From: Halostagnicola sp. A56
GTDB taxonomy: Archaea > Halobacteriota > Halobacteria > Halobacteriales > Natrialbaceae
Direction of reading: 5' to 3'
DNA length: 64,000 bases
NCBI RefSeq assembly: GCF_000691505.1
Contig: NZ_JMIP02000025.1
Span: forward strand, 44,290 to 108,289
Part shown: positions 9,904 through 20,742 of the stretch, one piece after another
Layout of the letters: every line of letters starts with the position of its first letter
Position numbering within the stretch: the first letter of the stretch is position 1
The notes under the pieces: generated by a model
Database searches by the model: none
Seen by the model: only the letters and a program-made list of their open reading frames with translations
Told to the model about the DNA's origin: nothing
Program-made: the position numbers and the translations under genes

Positions 9904-10500
9904 CTCGCCCACGATATTCGAAATCCACTTTCAATAGCACGGGGGCATGCAGAAATCGCCCAGGAAGACCACGACATTCCAGAATTAGAGCAGATTATCG
10001 TATCGCTCGAGCGAATCGATTCGCTCGTCGAAGACGTAACTTCCCTCACAAGGGATGGCGAGGCAATCACTACCCTGGAACCGGTTGTTATCGAGGGTTG
10101 CGCTACCGAGGCGTGGCGGAACGTGAGTACTGCAAATGCCGAGTTACGCATCGACGCGGTGACTGGGATAGTCGAAGCCGACGAAAGTCATATGCACGGA
10201 CTTTTCGAGAACCTGTTCAGTAATGCGGTCGAACACGCCGGAGACGATGTCACCATCCACATCGGTCGATTGAGAGAGGGCCTGTATATCGAGGATACCG
10301 GTGTAGGAATTCCGGAGTCAATTTATGATCGTATTTTCGAGTACGGATATACGACGAGTGATGGGGGGACCGGTTATGGGCTCTCGATCGTCCAGCAAAT
10401 CGTCAACGGACACGAGTGGGAAATCAGCGTGACCGAAAGCGATGCCGGTGGCGCTCGCTTCGAAATCACAGGGATGGAGTTCGTCGACGCAGCTGACTGA
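9898..10500 (+). pseudogene. Histidine kinase, HisKA-HATPase fragment
   Basis: 200 residues beginning at the H-box ILAHDIRNPLSIARGHA and including the N box (NLFSNAVEHA), G1 box (IEDTGVGIP) and G2 (GGTGYGLSIV). Thus the catalytic half is complete through to the stop, while the sensor half is lost at the junction near 9900. Haloarchaeal kinases of this type usually carry PAS/GAF or REC sensors. Confidence 0.9.
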
Positions 10501-10502
10501 GA

Positions 10503-10655
10503 CGTTTTGTACGGGTTCAATCGTCGTTACTCGTCGTCGTTTCGTCCTCACCACGCGCGAAACTCGTCGCAGTGGTGGGTCTTCAGCGGTACCAGCGGAT
10601 AGCCCTTCGATGCGTTCTTTCGGCTCTTGCCCGTATAAGTCGACGAGTTCGTTGC
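10503..10655 (-). pseudogene. Unidentified coding fragment
   Basis: An open minus-strand frame reads CCNELVDLYGQEPKERIEG and continues into basic residues before running off at the kinase stop. Composition looks coding, but no family is recognised. Confidence 0.35.
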
Positions 10656-10716
10656 AACATTTCGGCCCGTATCCTCGAGCACCTCGAGGATACGGAAGTC
10701 GGTTGGTTGCCGTAGT
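10656..10716 (-). pseudogene. PhiH1-like winged-helix regulator, N-terminal fragment
   Basis: About 20 codons, DFRILEVLEDTGRNVATN, match the first helices of haloarchaeal PhiH1-like repressors. The upstream (promoter) side continues into the 135-bp repeat C, whose second copy is at 55623. The rest of the gene is replaced at about 10655. Confidence 0.55.
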
Positions 10717-10851
10717 TTCAATGCTAATCTCCCTATGCTACAAACCATTTCCACAGGCAACCGATGTTTTTGTTCCGTCTCAATGTGGATGAAACCCCCC
10801 AATCGTGACACGTAGTTAATAGCCGTTCAAAGATACGGAAGTTCGACAGAG
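10717..10851. repeat. 135-bp pointer repeat C, copy 1
   Basis: Identical to 55623-55757 in direct orientation over 135 bp, with mismatches immediately outside. Here its left neighbour is the winged-helix fragment, and the right edge (10851) abuts an unrelated surface-protein fragment. Confidence 0.95.
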
Positions 10852-11159
10852 ATTCGCCAGTCGATGACTCTGAGTCCGACCTCGATGAAAATGTGAGTGA
10901 TGATCAAAACGAATCCACTCCCGGAAATCAGACTCCAAACTCGAGCGAAGAAACACCGCCAGTGGACGATCAAAACTCGAGCAATGAGAGTAACGCCGAT
11001 ACCAACAATTCCACGGACGGTCCGATAGAACCGAACTTGAGCGATGATACTGGGCTGGATCCAGATTCGACTGACTCGACACCACTGTCTGTTGTCCCAC
11101 TCGTCGGAGGAATGGTCCTCTTCACTACGGTTTACCTACGAATTTCCAGGGGGGAGTGA
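10852..11159 (+). pseudogene. Cell-surface protein, C-terminal anchor fragment
   Basis: An Asp/Ser/Asn-rich low-complexity linker (about 75 residues) is followed by a C-terminal membrane helix (TPLSVVPLVGGMVLFTTVYL) and a short basic tail. This is the classical architecture of the membrane-proximal end of haloarchaeal surface proteins. The extracellular domain is lost at 10851. Confidence 0.65.
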
Positions 11160-11217
11160 ATCGCCTTAGATAGTTGCCTCGTCCGGCGATTAAGGCTGTA
11201 ATATACAAACAAACACC

Positions 11218-11333
11218 CATCGATAAATATCGGGGCCCATTGGCCATCTCTTATAAAAACAACTCTCTCTAGTAATATCTATCCAAAACACATTTATTAA
11301 TAGCACAAATAATAGATTTGAGGACCTAATCAA
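11218..11333. repeat. 116-bp pointer repeat D, copy 1
   Basis: Identical to 21965-22080 in direct orientation. In copy 2 it is the promoter and leader of the regulator starting at 22081; here its right edge abuts a galactosidase fragment exactly at 11334. Confidence 0.95.
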
Positions 11334-11797
11334 CCAAGATCCAGCAGGTAACCAAGCGGTCCGGATTCAACAGACCACCGGTCAGGACGGTCTTTCGCGC
11401 TCAGTCTGGTCGAAAGAGCTCGCAAACGGTGATCGAGCAGTAGGATTATTGAATCGTAGTGACAGGAGGGCAACAATCACAACCAGTGCTCAGGCAGTCG
11501 GACTTGATGAGGCGCCATGCTATGTTGCTCGCGATCTCTGGAACGGGACTAACTGGCAGACTGCCGGTCTAATTAGTGCATCGGTTCCATCACACGGTCT
11601 CGCAGTATTCCGTATCAGTGGTGGAAGCCCGAATAATAATAGGCCCTTCGCAGTAGTATCACTCAGTAAGAACGGGGAAACAATTGCTCCAGGTGAGGAA
11701 ATCTCTCAAACGTTGAGATTTGCCAATTATTCCCCAACTGCCATCGATCGTGCTTATGTTACTTTTAACTCACCTAATGGCTGGGAATCCGAACCTG
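11334..11797 (+). pseudogene. GH27 alpha-galactosidase, C-terminal fragment
   Basis: The frame starts QDPAGNQ, the conserved motif that follows the GH27 catalytic barrel, and continues through the beta-sandwich domain (SVWSKELANGDRAVGLLNRS) into an NPCBM-like or Ig-like extension (ISQTLRFANYSPTAIDRAYV). No start codon of its own. The N-terminal piece of a GH27 enzyme lies downstream at 12595, so the order is inverted relative to a normal gene; the middle with the nucleophile is absent. Confidence 0.8.
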
Positions 11798-11832
11798 TCT
11801 ACGACTTGAATCTGAAGACCATTCCCTTGTTT
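11798..11832. repeat. 35-bp pointer repeat E, copy 1
   Basis: Identical to 62398-62432 in direct orientation. Both copies are read in the same frame (LESEDHSLV). The left edge abuts the galactosidase fragment. Confidence 0.92.
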
Positions 11833-12590
11833 TCTCAAACATCAAGGCCGACTCTATTGAGGAGGTGAATGCAATACTTCAGATGTTGTTTGACCAAGCT
11901 TCGGATGAGGACCTTCCAAGAAGCAGGAGATATCTGACCGCCGCTGGACTCTTGGCTGGTATCAGTCATGCATCGGATGACACTGCATCAGACTCACTGT
12001 CAGGTATAGTAAGGCAGAGCTCCTTCAGGGGCATCGAGGGTTTCATCCAAGACCAGCTTGACTCGGGTGAGACAGCCGAGGCCTTCAGAGGGTCGTTAAA
12101 TGCTCTCTTCGATGATGTGGGTACTGAAACTAGTACTGCCAGCTTAGTGGATGGCGAATTTGATTACGATAGTTTCAGTCGATTGGTGGAGATGATCGGC
12201 GAAGCCGGCGAGGGGCTTGGATTATCTGCTGGTGATCTTAGCGAACTTGATGAGGAGGGGTATCGGAGTGTCATCACCATTGGAGTTGATCAACGTATCG
12301 ACGGTAATCTCACCCGTGAGGCAGAAACCGGACGAGGACCTTCTGATATTCGCCTACGGAATGATGAAGGGGATGTCATCTACATCGGCGAGTGTAAATA
12401 CTGGAATGAGGGGAATTCTGGCGTGAAATCGAATCTCGAGAAACCTCTCGAACAACTTGCGACGTACGATCAGGGTGAGACATTCAATTCCATCATTATC
12501 TTCTTTAAGTCAGATGATTTTCAAGAAGTCGGCATCCGAAGCGTGATCTATCATTATACCTTGTGTGTCACAGACACACAAATGAAGTGA
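11798..12590 (+). pseudogene. Segment 3 of scrambled PD-(D/E)XK-like gene
   Basis: The frame runs through the 35-bp repeat (LESEDHSLV) into FSNIKADSIEEVNAIL and a 230-residue domain. Near the end, GPSDIRL followed by VIYIGECKYW fits the D...ExK core of PD-(D/E)XK nucleases, as in restriction or Holliday-junction enzymes. The end after FFKSDDFQEV (about 12530) may be foreign. With 1590-2185 and 62001-62432 it makes one continuous reading frame. Confidence 0.65.
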
Positions 12591-12594
12591 TATC

Positions 12595-13078
12595 ATGGAA
12601 GAAGAAGACATAGATAATTCCAGTGAGACAGCAAATGGAGTCGACAAGAACGATTCCATTCAATCACCGGTAACACGCCGATCAATGATGAAGGGATCAG
12701 CAATGGGTGCAAGTTGTTTTTTAGCAAATCCGACGATTGCCGCCACCGACGACACCACTAAAAGTGTGAATCCCGACAAGACATTGGCAGAAACACCACC
12801 AATGGGATGGAACAGTTGGAATACGTTCTACTGCGATATCAATGCGGGGTTGATCAAGGAGACCGCTGATGCGATGGTGGAAAGCGGGATGAAAGAAGTG
12901 GGTTACGAGTATATCTGTATTGACGATTGCTGGATGGCACCCGAACGTGATGCGACTGGGAATCTTCAGGCGGATCCTGAAACATTTCCGAATGGGATCA
13001 GTGCTGTTGCTGATTATATTCACGAGAGGGGGCTAAAACTCGGAATCTATCAGTCAGCAGGGACAAGTGGAGAGCGCA
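12595..13078 (+). pseudogene. GH27 alpha-galactosidase, N-terminal fragment
   Basis: A Tat signal (RRSMMKGSAMGASC) leads into the GH27 hallmark MGWNSWNTFYCDIN, then YEYICIDDCWM and a KLGIYQSAG strand. The nucleophile segment (YLKYDNC-type) and the rest of the barrel are missing: the frame is lost near 13078. Exported, for extracellular galactoside breakdown in the intact form. Confidence 0.85.
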
Positions 13079-13094
13079 TTGATGGAGATGGTTT

Positions 13095-13222
13095 AACGTT
13101 CGTTCGTCGGTCACAAGTCCAGTCCACCAGTAGTGTGGAGACTCATCTTGACCCGGGAGGTTTCCATCTACGAATTCTTTGAATTCGGCTTCTATTGGAC
13201 GTTCACGAGCGTCTGCACTCAT
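13095..13222 (-). pseudogene. N-terminal fragment, unknown protein
   Basis: About 42 codons from ATG at 13222 (MSADARERPIEAEFKEFVDG). The start overlaps the stop of the preceding minus-strand gene (ATGA), so the two form an operon. Cut near 13095. Confidence 0.45.
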
Positions 13223-13740
13223 TGTTCATCACCTCCATCAGAACCACTGTCTCTACGTTCAGGAATCTGATACTGTCCTTCCCGGAGGTCGTGGTCTTCT
13301 TCGTCTCGTTTCCGTTCAGTATCCTCAATGTGTTCTCGAACCGGTGAATTCGGAAGTTCGCCTTCGGCAAGTGTCTCTCGCTCAAAGTCCCGAATCATAC
13401 GGTTTGTCTCTCGAGCGGCATCCTCTGTGGCGTAATCCTTCCGACGTGAATCTGTTTCAACGGCAGCTTGGTACTTGCCGTCTCGGTCTTCTATAACCTT
13501 CTCCAGTTTGTCTTCGTGGACACGTAGCTCGTACATAGACATATTACCGATATCTGGTGCAACAGCAACGTTCTCATCTTTATAGTATGCTATAGCTTCA
13601 TAAAAATTACCGTTGAAGTTGAGAGCAGATGTGTTCGTTTTTTCGCCCATATATCTCGGAGCCTCTGAGTCGTACAGATACACATCTAAGTCGCTCCAGT
13701 CTCGTTCTGAAAGTTCAAAACCTTGCTCGAGCCGATCGAA
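13219..13740 (-). pseudogene. Hypothetical charged protein, N-terminally cut
   Basis: The open frame starts at the junction near 13740 (FDRLEQGFELSERDW) and runs to 13219. The C-terminal half is a highly charged helical, probably coiled-coil region rich in E, R and D. Function not recognised; possibly a plasmid or virus protein. Confidence 0.45.
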
Positions 13741-14995
13741 CTGTCGCTTTCAGTTTGGATGGATTTGAATCATCTGTACACAGGACCATGTGCGTGTTTC
13801 TCCTTGGTTTGACGATCACTGATTCGACGGCGGTGGCAAATGGATCTGTCTGGATACGTGTCTTGTAGACTATTTGTTTTTCATAAAAGGGCCTGAGCTG
13901 GCGTGCGAATTCGTCTTCCCTGCTTGTGAGTACTGCCAGCGCACTATCCGGACTTGTTGATACCCCTCTTTGGGACCTCGATTCTAACTCTGTGAATTCA
14001 GTCGTTCTGGTGTCGAGTCCAGTTTGGGTGCTTCGCTGGGATCGTGTTGTGACTGCGAGTTCTGACGGTTCTAATTCAAGCAGTTCGCGCCGGATTCTCG
14101 TGTATGCTTCTACTCCTGTAGTTGGTTGGATTCGACTCGTAATCCCGCCATTGCCAACTGATATGTATCCCAATGGATCACCGAGTTGCTGTGCACTTGC
14201 TGCGATTGTAAGCCCAATTTCCCGAAGATAATCGAGTTTTGTCTCGCCTACCGGGCCCATTGCGAGGTGGTCTCGGTGGTCAATGACAATCATCGTCGGT
14301 CGGTCTGTCTCTGCTTTGTAGGTTCTCACGTGCGGCGTTGCCAATCGAGCCGTTGCCTTCCAATCGATTTGACCTGCACTGTCACCGGCAGTATATTCGC
14401 GGAGCTCCGCTAGTTCGAGTCCGGATCCAACTCGACCTGTCTCGTGCTCTCCCTGTACGAGTGAGACACGGGTTCCCCCAGCGCCGATATGAATATTTCG
14501 GGGGGTTGGTGGCTCGACTATCACAGTTGCCGATGATTCGTGGGATATTGTTTCCGAAAAAAGTCCATTCGAGGCAGTGAGTCTCGCCGGTCGAAACTGG
14601 TGGGCGCCAGCAACCGGCCACTGAACGGTGGTCGTCTGTGTCTTGTGTACTGTATCACCTTCAATTGTCAGCTGTAGTGGCTCATCGATGACTGCAGCAG
14701 GTGGAACTCCGTTCGCCAGGACCAAATATAATTTAGTTGATTCCTCGAGTTTCGCACCAAGAGTAACTGTCGACGATTTTCCAGTTGTGGTGCTGGTTTT
14801 CGAGGATGATTGGGTCATTGAGATCGTCTGCAGTGCGTTTGTGAGTTCGTGAACGAATAGATACTGTCGAGTTAGCATCCACACGCCAACTAAGGCTGAA
14901 CCTGCGAATAGTACGGGTCTCGCAAAGACGGCGCCGAGGGCTGCTAGAGTCACGACAAGAATATAATACCCCCATGCTTGACGCGTCAAACGCAT
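13738..14995 (-). CDS. DUF58 domain membrane protein
   Basis: About 420 residues: two N-terminal membrane helices (residues 10-45), a beta-rich region, then the DUF58 motif region LREYTAGDSAGQIDWKATAR (about residue 195) and a vWA-like fold starting MIVIDHRDHL. DUF58 proteins usually work with MoxR AAA+ ATPases and transglutaminases in envelope biogenesis. The divergent fragment at 15085 could be such a partner. The last 15-20 residues may be altered at the junction near 13738. Confidence 0.8.
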
Positions 14996-15045
14996 ACCTG
15001 ACAGATTCCCCGGTCACATGTTGAACCTGTTGGTTATCTCTCGAC

Positions 15046-15165
15046 GTGACCAGACACCTTTTTGGTTTGTGGCGCAAATCTGTGGCTGTGACCACCAAAT
15101 CTAGACGTGCTGTTCTGTCTCTAATTTTGGTTCTCAGTGTGCTTCTCTGTGCTAGTCTTGGTGTG
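15046..15165 (+). pseudogene. Membrane/exported protein, N-terminal fragment
   Basis: Divergent from the DUF58 gene. The frame encodes a basic N-terminus and one hydrophobic helix (AVLSLILVLSVLLCASLGV) before hitting the antisense of the next gene near 15165. Haloarchaeal DUF58 genes often have a transglutaminase-like gene beside them; this could be its start. Confidence 0.45.
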
Positions 15166-15778
15166 AACGTGATAGATAATCATGCGGTATTCCACATTGT
15201 GGACAATATCTCAAATCTTCTTCCTCTGGTACAAACTGATGGCTACAATTTTCACAAGTAATTGCTAAGGTTGCGGTAGCATTCGCTTCAAGTGTCGCAG
15301 TTGCTCTATCAGACCATTCTGATGGATACCGCTGAGAGATATGCTGAGAGCAATTATCTTCATATGCTTTCACTAGCTCCCGTTTGTGGAGTCGTGCCAG
15401 TACACCTAACCCGTTAGAACACATATTTCGAAGTTGAACGTCATCATCCTGACCAAGATAGACTCGCCAATCATGGGCGTAGTCACCCCTGAGGTCCCGT
15501 ATTTTTTCTAATTGGCATATATCCTCACTCCCAAGGATATCTACACTCTCAATATCTAAATGACGCCATTCTGTTTGTCGAGACCTCTCCAACTTCATTC
15601 TACAGTATGTTTCAAAAAAAGCGGATTGGCGAAGAAGAGTGAGTTCGAGGTTATCATTCTCAAACCCTCTTTTTGAAAACTGTATCTCTGAACGGAGCAT
15701 TGGTAGATACGGCCCATCAACAATATTAGTTTCTTCACCGAGTATTTTGAAAACAACATACTCAAATGTAGAGAACAT
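15152..15778 (-). CDS. HEPN-like protein with C-terminal zinc ribbon
   Basis: 208 residues from ATG at 15778. A helical domain contains IRDLRGDYAHDWRVY, fitting the R-x4-H motif of HEPN-type domains (several are RNase toxins or abortive-infection effectors), and the end carries a CxxC...CxxC zinc ribbon (CENCSHQF and YCPQCG). Likely cytoplasmic. The C-terminus may have been changed at the junction near 15165. HEPN assignment rests on the motif and helical context only. Confidence 0.5.
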   Translation of the reverse strand: MFSTFEYVVFKILGEETNIVDGPYLPMLRSEIQFSKRGFENDNLELTLLRQSAFFETYCRMKLERSRQTEWRHLDIESVDILGSEDICQLEKIRDLRGDYAHDWRVYLGQDDDVQLRNMCSNGLGVLARLHKRELVKAYEDNCSQHISQRYPSEWSDRATATLEANATATLAITCENCSHQFVPEEEDLRYCPQCGIPHDYLSRSHQD

Positions 15779-16330
15779 TTCGTCCGAAAACTGCACATAT
15801 GTGCCAGACGTTTCAGACGAGTTCTCAGTTTCTACAACCGTTTGGAAGGTGACGAAATCATCGCCCTGAAGGTCCTCTTCGTCAACTTCAGCAGTAATAA
15901 TGTTATCCTCATGGCTGACAGACACATCATCAGAATCAGCGTTGGTAACTTGCACATCAATTTCTGAAGTTTCGTATCCAGACGTGTCTTCAAATTGGAT
16001 TTCAACAGTTCCGTCCGAGGTGACCATGCTGCCCCGGTGTTCGGTCTCGTAGAGACTGACATCGCCATCTGAATCTCCTAAGGGTGTAGGGTTATCAGCA
16101 TGGATACGTGGAACATTATCTGTGTCTGAAAGTATTAATCCACCAGTCAATGTTTCATTGTTGCTGGTTTCAATTTCCATCTGCTGGTCAGGGTCAGTGA
16201 CATTAGCACCTGTCCGCATTTCGAAGTATAAGACTCCCTCGAATGGGGAGCCGAACACGCTGATACGGCCGTTTTCTGTACGCTCACCACTGATCCAAAG
16301 AAATTCGATAGCCTCTGGGATGCCATTATG
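15779..16330 (-). pseudogene. Extracellular beta-rich protein fragment
   Basis: About 180 acidic residues, rich in T, S, D and V, read in frame into the HEPN-like protein. Features such as EGVLYFEMRTGANVTD and repeated strand-like stretches suggest a pilin-like or Ig-like exported domain. Both ends are cut: the upstream end meets the Rep fragment at about 16330. Confidence 0.4.
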
Positions 16331-17329
16331 GCTATCAACGAAAACTTCCACGCGCTGAATCAGTGGCTCAAATCCGATCCGTCGACGAAGGGGAATACCC
16401 GTCGAGAAGATATACACGCCTGGCGCGGACCAAACGACGATGTTACCGGGCGACCTCGCCAGAAGCTTGAGTACGCGAAAGTCCTCGAATTCACGTCTCG
16501 TGGCTATCCGCATCTGCACGTCCTCTATTTCGATCCTCCGGCTCGCGACACGGACGACATGCCGTGGCTTTGTGACAAAGCCGAACTCTCCTACCAGTGG
16601 AACAAGGACACCGAAACACGAACTGGCCAGGGGAGTATCGTCGACGCGTACCCGCTCGTCTATCGCGACGATCTCGATGACCTCGAGGACGTTGAGTTCA
16701 ATACTGACGAGGGATTCGTTAGCTGGTATCGCTACGGTGATCACGACCATTCCGAGGAGTGGGTCGACGAGCGTGTTCGCTTCCACCAGGAGCAAGGACA
16801 GATCGATTTCGACGGCGATGACGATAACCCGCTGCAAAAGACCGCTGGCTCCTATATTGGGAAGTATCTGAGTGAAACCTATGCGCTATTGCGGGATTTC
16901 GATAGCCTTGATGACCCTGATTTCCAAGGATCAATCGAGTCTCCTTCAAAATCAGCTTGGTGGAAACTCGCGCTCTATTGGTGTACTCAGCGCCGCTTCT
17001 GGTCTCCTTCACGGACAATTCGACGTGATATCGAACTTGATGACGACCGTGCAGATATTCGCCGGGGCGTAGCGGACGCAACACGGACGTCGATGCTTCA
17101 CTATGCCGAAGCGTTCGACGACGAGCATCCGCTGTATCCTCCCTTTGACTCCGATCGAACTGAGTCGATGCTTCACCGTTTGCTTCGCGATCTCCTTGCC
17201 GAGCGAGAGCTCGAGGCGACGAACGCCTCAACAAGTTCGACGACACTTGCTCAGGTAGAGTATCTCGGGGCATACCATTTCGATGACTTACCTTCAGCTA
17301 CAACACAGCGCCTTTCTCCCGTAGAATGA
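16328..17329 (+). pseudogene. Rolling-circle HUH replication protein (plasmid/pleolipovirus type), C-terminal part
   Basis: 333 residues. RGYPHLHVLYFD carries the HxH (HUH) metal-binding motif near residue 62; AGSYIGKYLSE near residue 185 provides the tyrosine of the YxxK-type motif. This matches Rep proteins of haloarchaeal rolling-circle plasmids and pleolipoviruses. The N-terminus is missing: coding similarity begins exactly at the junction (16328). A pleolipovirus-like envelope fragment at 24.1-24.9 kb may be from a related element. Confidence 0.75.
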
Positions 17330-17466
17330 TTCATTGCGGATATGGTTATAATGGAAACTATATAAATCTTCGTCAGACAAAAGATGATTCTGAGTTAGAC
17401 CATAATTCGGATGGCTGAACAGTTCTTGAGTCGTTTCTCATCGTTTTTTGGCTGTTTTGACTATCT
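17330..17466. other. Short intergenic stretch
   Basis: AT-rich region after the Rep fragment; nothing recognised. Confidence 0.4.
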
Positions 17467-17682
17467 TTACTTTTTGTCCCTCTCCTCTACGGGAGGTTTT
17501 ACACATCGATGTCGGGGGGAGGGAGGGGTCTGGTCCAATTCGAGCGATGACAGCACACGTTCGACAGCTCGGACCAGCTGCGTTTCGTAGTACGAGGCAC
17601 CGTAGGTCTCGATCTCTTTGTGGGCGAGTGCGACACGGTCATGCGAGGACTTCCTGTCATCGATGACTAATAATGGATATAG
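17467..17682 (-). pseudogene. C-terminal fragment, unknown protein
   Basis: About 70 codons containing DRVALAHKEIETYGASYYET, a coding-like helical segment, ending with a basic proline-rich tail. Not recognised; upstream sequence is cut at about 17682. Confidence 0.4.
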
Positions 17683-17789
17683 CATCGTCGATCATCGATC
17701 AGCAATCCGTAACGTAACTTCCACGGAAAATATATTGCTTCGTTATGAGATGGTATTCTTATGTGGATATCTGATCTCCTGAACTCGGT

Positions 17790-18300
17790 ACCTGGGAGAG
17801 TTCTCACTATCTACGAGCGATCCTCTGGATACGTGCCTACCGACTCGTCCAATCAAATTGTTAAATTCAAAATCTGTCAGTTCATCCGAGCCACGGTTTG
17901 CGCTGACTAAAAATATCTTCTCTGCAGATAGGTTAACTCCTTGCATCAAAGTTGGTGTAGTCACAATAGTATCGAGCGATGCAGAATTGTCGTAGATCTG
18001 CTCTATCTCTTCTCTTGCAATCTTTGGTACCATACCATGATGGTACGCGATTCCTTTATTGAGGCAGCGTATCAGGGAGTATTTCTTGTGAATCGACTCG
18101 GTGAGAAAGTCCACCAAATCGTCGATTTCAGCAGTAGTCGTCTGTTCCTCTCTGGACTCTGCGATGCGAACTGCCCTCTTTTCCGCAAAGTCCTTTCTCG
18201 CGGCGTAAATCAGATTTTTACTGTCCTTGCCGTAGGTCTCGATGATTTTTGGGAGTGATTCTGTTTTGTTCCCTTTGAAATCACTATAATTCAGATTCCC
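17790..18300 (-). pseudogene. Superfamily 2 (Ski2-like) helicase, C-terminal domain fragment
   Basis: About 170 residues with helicase C-terminal motifs: GIAYHHGMVP (motif IV region), TTPTLMQGVNLSA (motif V) and NLIGRVGRH (motif VI-like, arginine finger). A DExx helicase N-domain fragment on the same strand at 50911-51345 could be from the same gene, with a missing middle. Such helicases occur in defence loci as well as in repair; context does not decide. Confidence 0.7.
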
Positions 18301-18303
18301 GGG

Positions 18304-18636
18304 TTATCTGCCGAGGATCTCAAACGCGACCTCGGTATCGTCATCCCCGAGACTATCTTGATTGATTATCTCACCATCCGGATCCCGAAGGGTGATAACT
18401 TCGGTCGAACTCTCCCCAGTCACTTCGACCTCGAGCTTCTTGTCGTTCATCTCGACGTTCGCGAAGACCTCACTGTCTTCGGTGTTGAGTCCAGAGCCGT
18501 CCTCTGTACTATTGTTGGAGGGCTCTGAATCTGAGTCCGACGTACAGCCTGCAAGACCGGCGGTACTGAGTCCAATGGTAGCAAGGACTGATCGACGGGC
18601 GATACGACTCTCGTGAGTAGGGGTGTTATCGGTCAT
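18304..18636 (-). pseudogene. Tat-dependent lipoprotein, truncated (paralogue of 58995-59771)
   Basis: The start at 18636 gives ARRSVLATIGLSTAGLAGC, a twin-arginine signal with lipobox. About 110 residues match the first part of the lipoprotein at 58995, diverged by scattered substitutions, and stop right after FEILGR at the junction with the helicase fragment. It overlaps the end of the upstream membrane-protein gene, as does its paralogue. Confidence 0.8.
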
Positions 18637-20240
18637 TGTTGTCTGTAAGTCCAAGGAACGTGCCGTCAGACAGGTAGTCAAACCCGTAGACGGCCAAGGA
18701 AACTGGCAGGAACCACAAGAGCGTCACAAGCGCTAGCTGGACGAGCTGGGCGAACTTCGGATACTTCGGTGGAATCTTTGCTCGGTCGTCGGCCTCAGCG
18801 TACATCGTCTCCGCATCCCACCAGTCTGCGGCTACGTACGTTCCATCAACGAGTAACGATGGCCGCTCCTCGAGATGGAGATGAGCCATGCCACTGGCGT
18901 TAAGGGGAGCCGACTGGTTGCCAACTTCCACCCGCCCACTGGTCACTGGTTCGCCAGTTGCGTTTTCGGTGACTGTTGCTTCGACGACCGCTCCCGAAGA
19001 ATTGGCCTCAAGCACGGTCAGTTCGAGATTCGTTTCGCGAACGGTGCCTTCCTCCTCGAGCGAGACTGATTGTGACTGTCCACGAACGATTCCGTGAACG
19101 GTCACTGTGTCAAACGAGCCTGCTGGGAGGGCTTCCGGCTGCAGTGCAACGGACGTCGCGTTTACGTACTGATCGACTGGGGTAACGTCGATCTCGTCAC
19201 CGAGGGACGGCCCCTCGTGTTCACTCCCCCAGGCTGCTTCGATCTCGAGTGGTGGTTTGACAGTATCGGTCACACCACCCGATACGTCTGGTTCTGCCTG
19301 CATGGGGACCGCGTAGAGCTGTGCCGGACGAACGGTGGAGTTCGCTCGAGTTGCGCCTGATTCGGTGCGTGAGACCATCGTGTGCCAGCCGTCTGCGCCT
19401 GCGGAATAGAACCGCCAATTCCCGCGAACCTGTGTCTCGTCGTCGATATCGATTCCTGACCAGACGGTACCTGGATAAACGACTGCACCAGTTCGGCTTT
19501 CGTCGGTTTCGAACGCCGTCTGGTTTCCATCGGCAGTGTCGACTCGGTTGACAGTGGTCTCGAGCGAGTCAGTTACTGTGAGCTGTTCGGAGGGGTGGTT
19601 GATTGCTGTCTCCCACGAGCCCTCACAGGAGTCCGTGCTTTGATTATACTCGTCACACGTCCGTTCCTCCTGACGAAGTTGAGCGGAGATTTCCGCTTCA
19701 ACTGTCAGTGTTGGGCCTCCTGACAGGCCACTGTACTCGAGGGTCGACCGGTGGCTTGTGTTTGAATCGACTGTTTGCCCGTCGGCCTGGAGGTCGACAC
19801 TCTCGAGGGAGGTCTCCTCGAGCGACCATTCCTCGCGTACTGGTCCGCTCTTGCTGTCGTCCGGCACCTCAACTCGGTAATCGGAGATCGCGAGGACCTC
19901 GCCATCTGGTGCAATATACGTCGTCGATTCATTCCCCGATTGGAGGACCGTCGACGGATTGACTGTGAAGATAGTGGCGTGCGCATCTTTGATGAAGCGT
20001 CCATCCTCGAGGGCTGCTGCCTCAGGGTGGACCGATGTGTCTTCATCACCAGCGGCGTAGTCGTCTAAGTCGCCACTATTCCAGCGTTCGACGTCCTCGA
20101 TCGGTTCGTCGAAGAGGTAGTCCGTCGACTTCGAGAGGCGCTGGGAGAACGCCGCAGGTGAGGACGCGTTCTCGGTGAAATCAGTGCTCGAGAGGTTTTC
20201 GACGGCTGGTGTATCGCCAATTGCCGGGCCAGATTGGAAT
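18626..20240 (-). pseudogene. Large surface protein with C-terminal TM anchor, N-terminally cut
   Basis: About 535 residues in one frame, starting at the junction near 20240. A long extracellular beta-rich region (Ig-like, with a GRVEVGNQ carboxypeptidase-regulatory-like stretch) precedes a C-terminal membrane helix (LALVTLLWFLPVSLAVYGF). The C-terminal 200 residues are duplicated at 58405-59005, and in both places a Tat lipoprotein follows with overlap. Probably part of a haloarchaeal conjugation or envelope module. Confidence 0.6.
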
Positions 20241-20244
20241 TCGA

Positions 20245-20589
20245 CTTCCCGGGGCTATCTAACAACCGAAGAAGTAGAAGCAAAAGAATGGGGACTCGAG
20301 ATGGTGTCTGGTGAAATTACCACGGATCAGTATTACGCAAGCGAAACACCACCCGCACAAATCAACCGGATCGAAGATAACAGGGCTGTCGACCTGAATA
20401 CATTTTCCGCTGGTACTGAAACCTATCTCAATAATAGTTTCTCGGATGACCCTCCGTCAGTCGTTGCCCATCGCAGCTGTATTGAAATACTCCGGTCAGG
20501 TTATGGAGCCTGGAAATTGACCTACAATCCGGATAAGGCGCTAAACCAAGATTACAATCGAGTGTATGATTCAGGCTGCGTGCACTGTT
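20245..20589 (+). pseudogene. Unknown protein, C-terminal fragment
   Basis: About 114 codons (YLTTEEVEAKEWGLEMVSGE to the end CVHC) without a start codon at the junction. Coding-like composition; no family recognised. The terminal CVHC might bind metal. Confidence 0.4.
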
Positions 20590-20742
20590 AGACATTTTCA
20601 TGTAATAAACATAATTATAACCGAGATCTCTTATTAATTCTAAATTCTATTGGGGAATGCTGGACGGCCTATCATCAAATGTGTCTGTATTTCTGCGTCA
20701 AATGTAACCATGTTTTATACTCTATCCAATATTTAATCACAT

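Noticed and set aside
15152..16837. Single 561-aa minus-strand protein
   Set aside because: Residues from 16837 to 16330 are antisense of the HUH Rep gene; the rest divides into an exported fragment and the HEPN-like protein.
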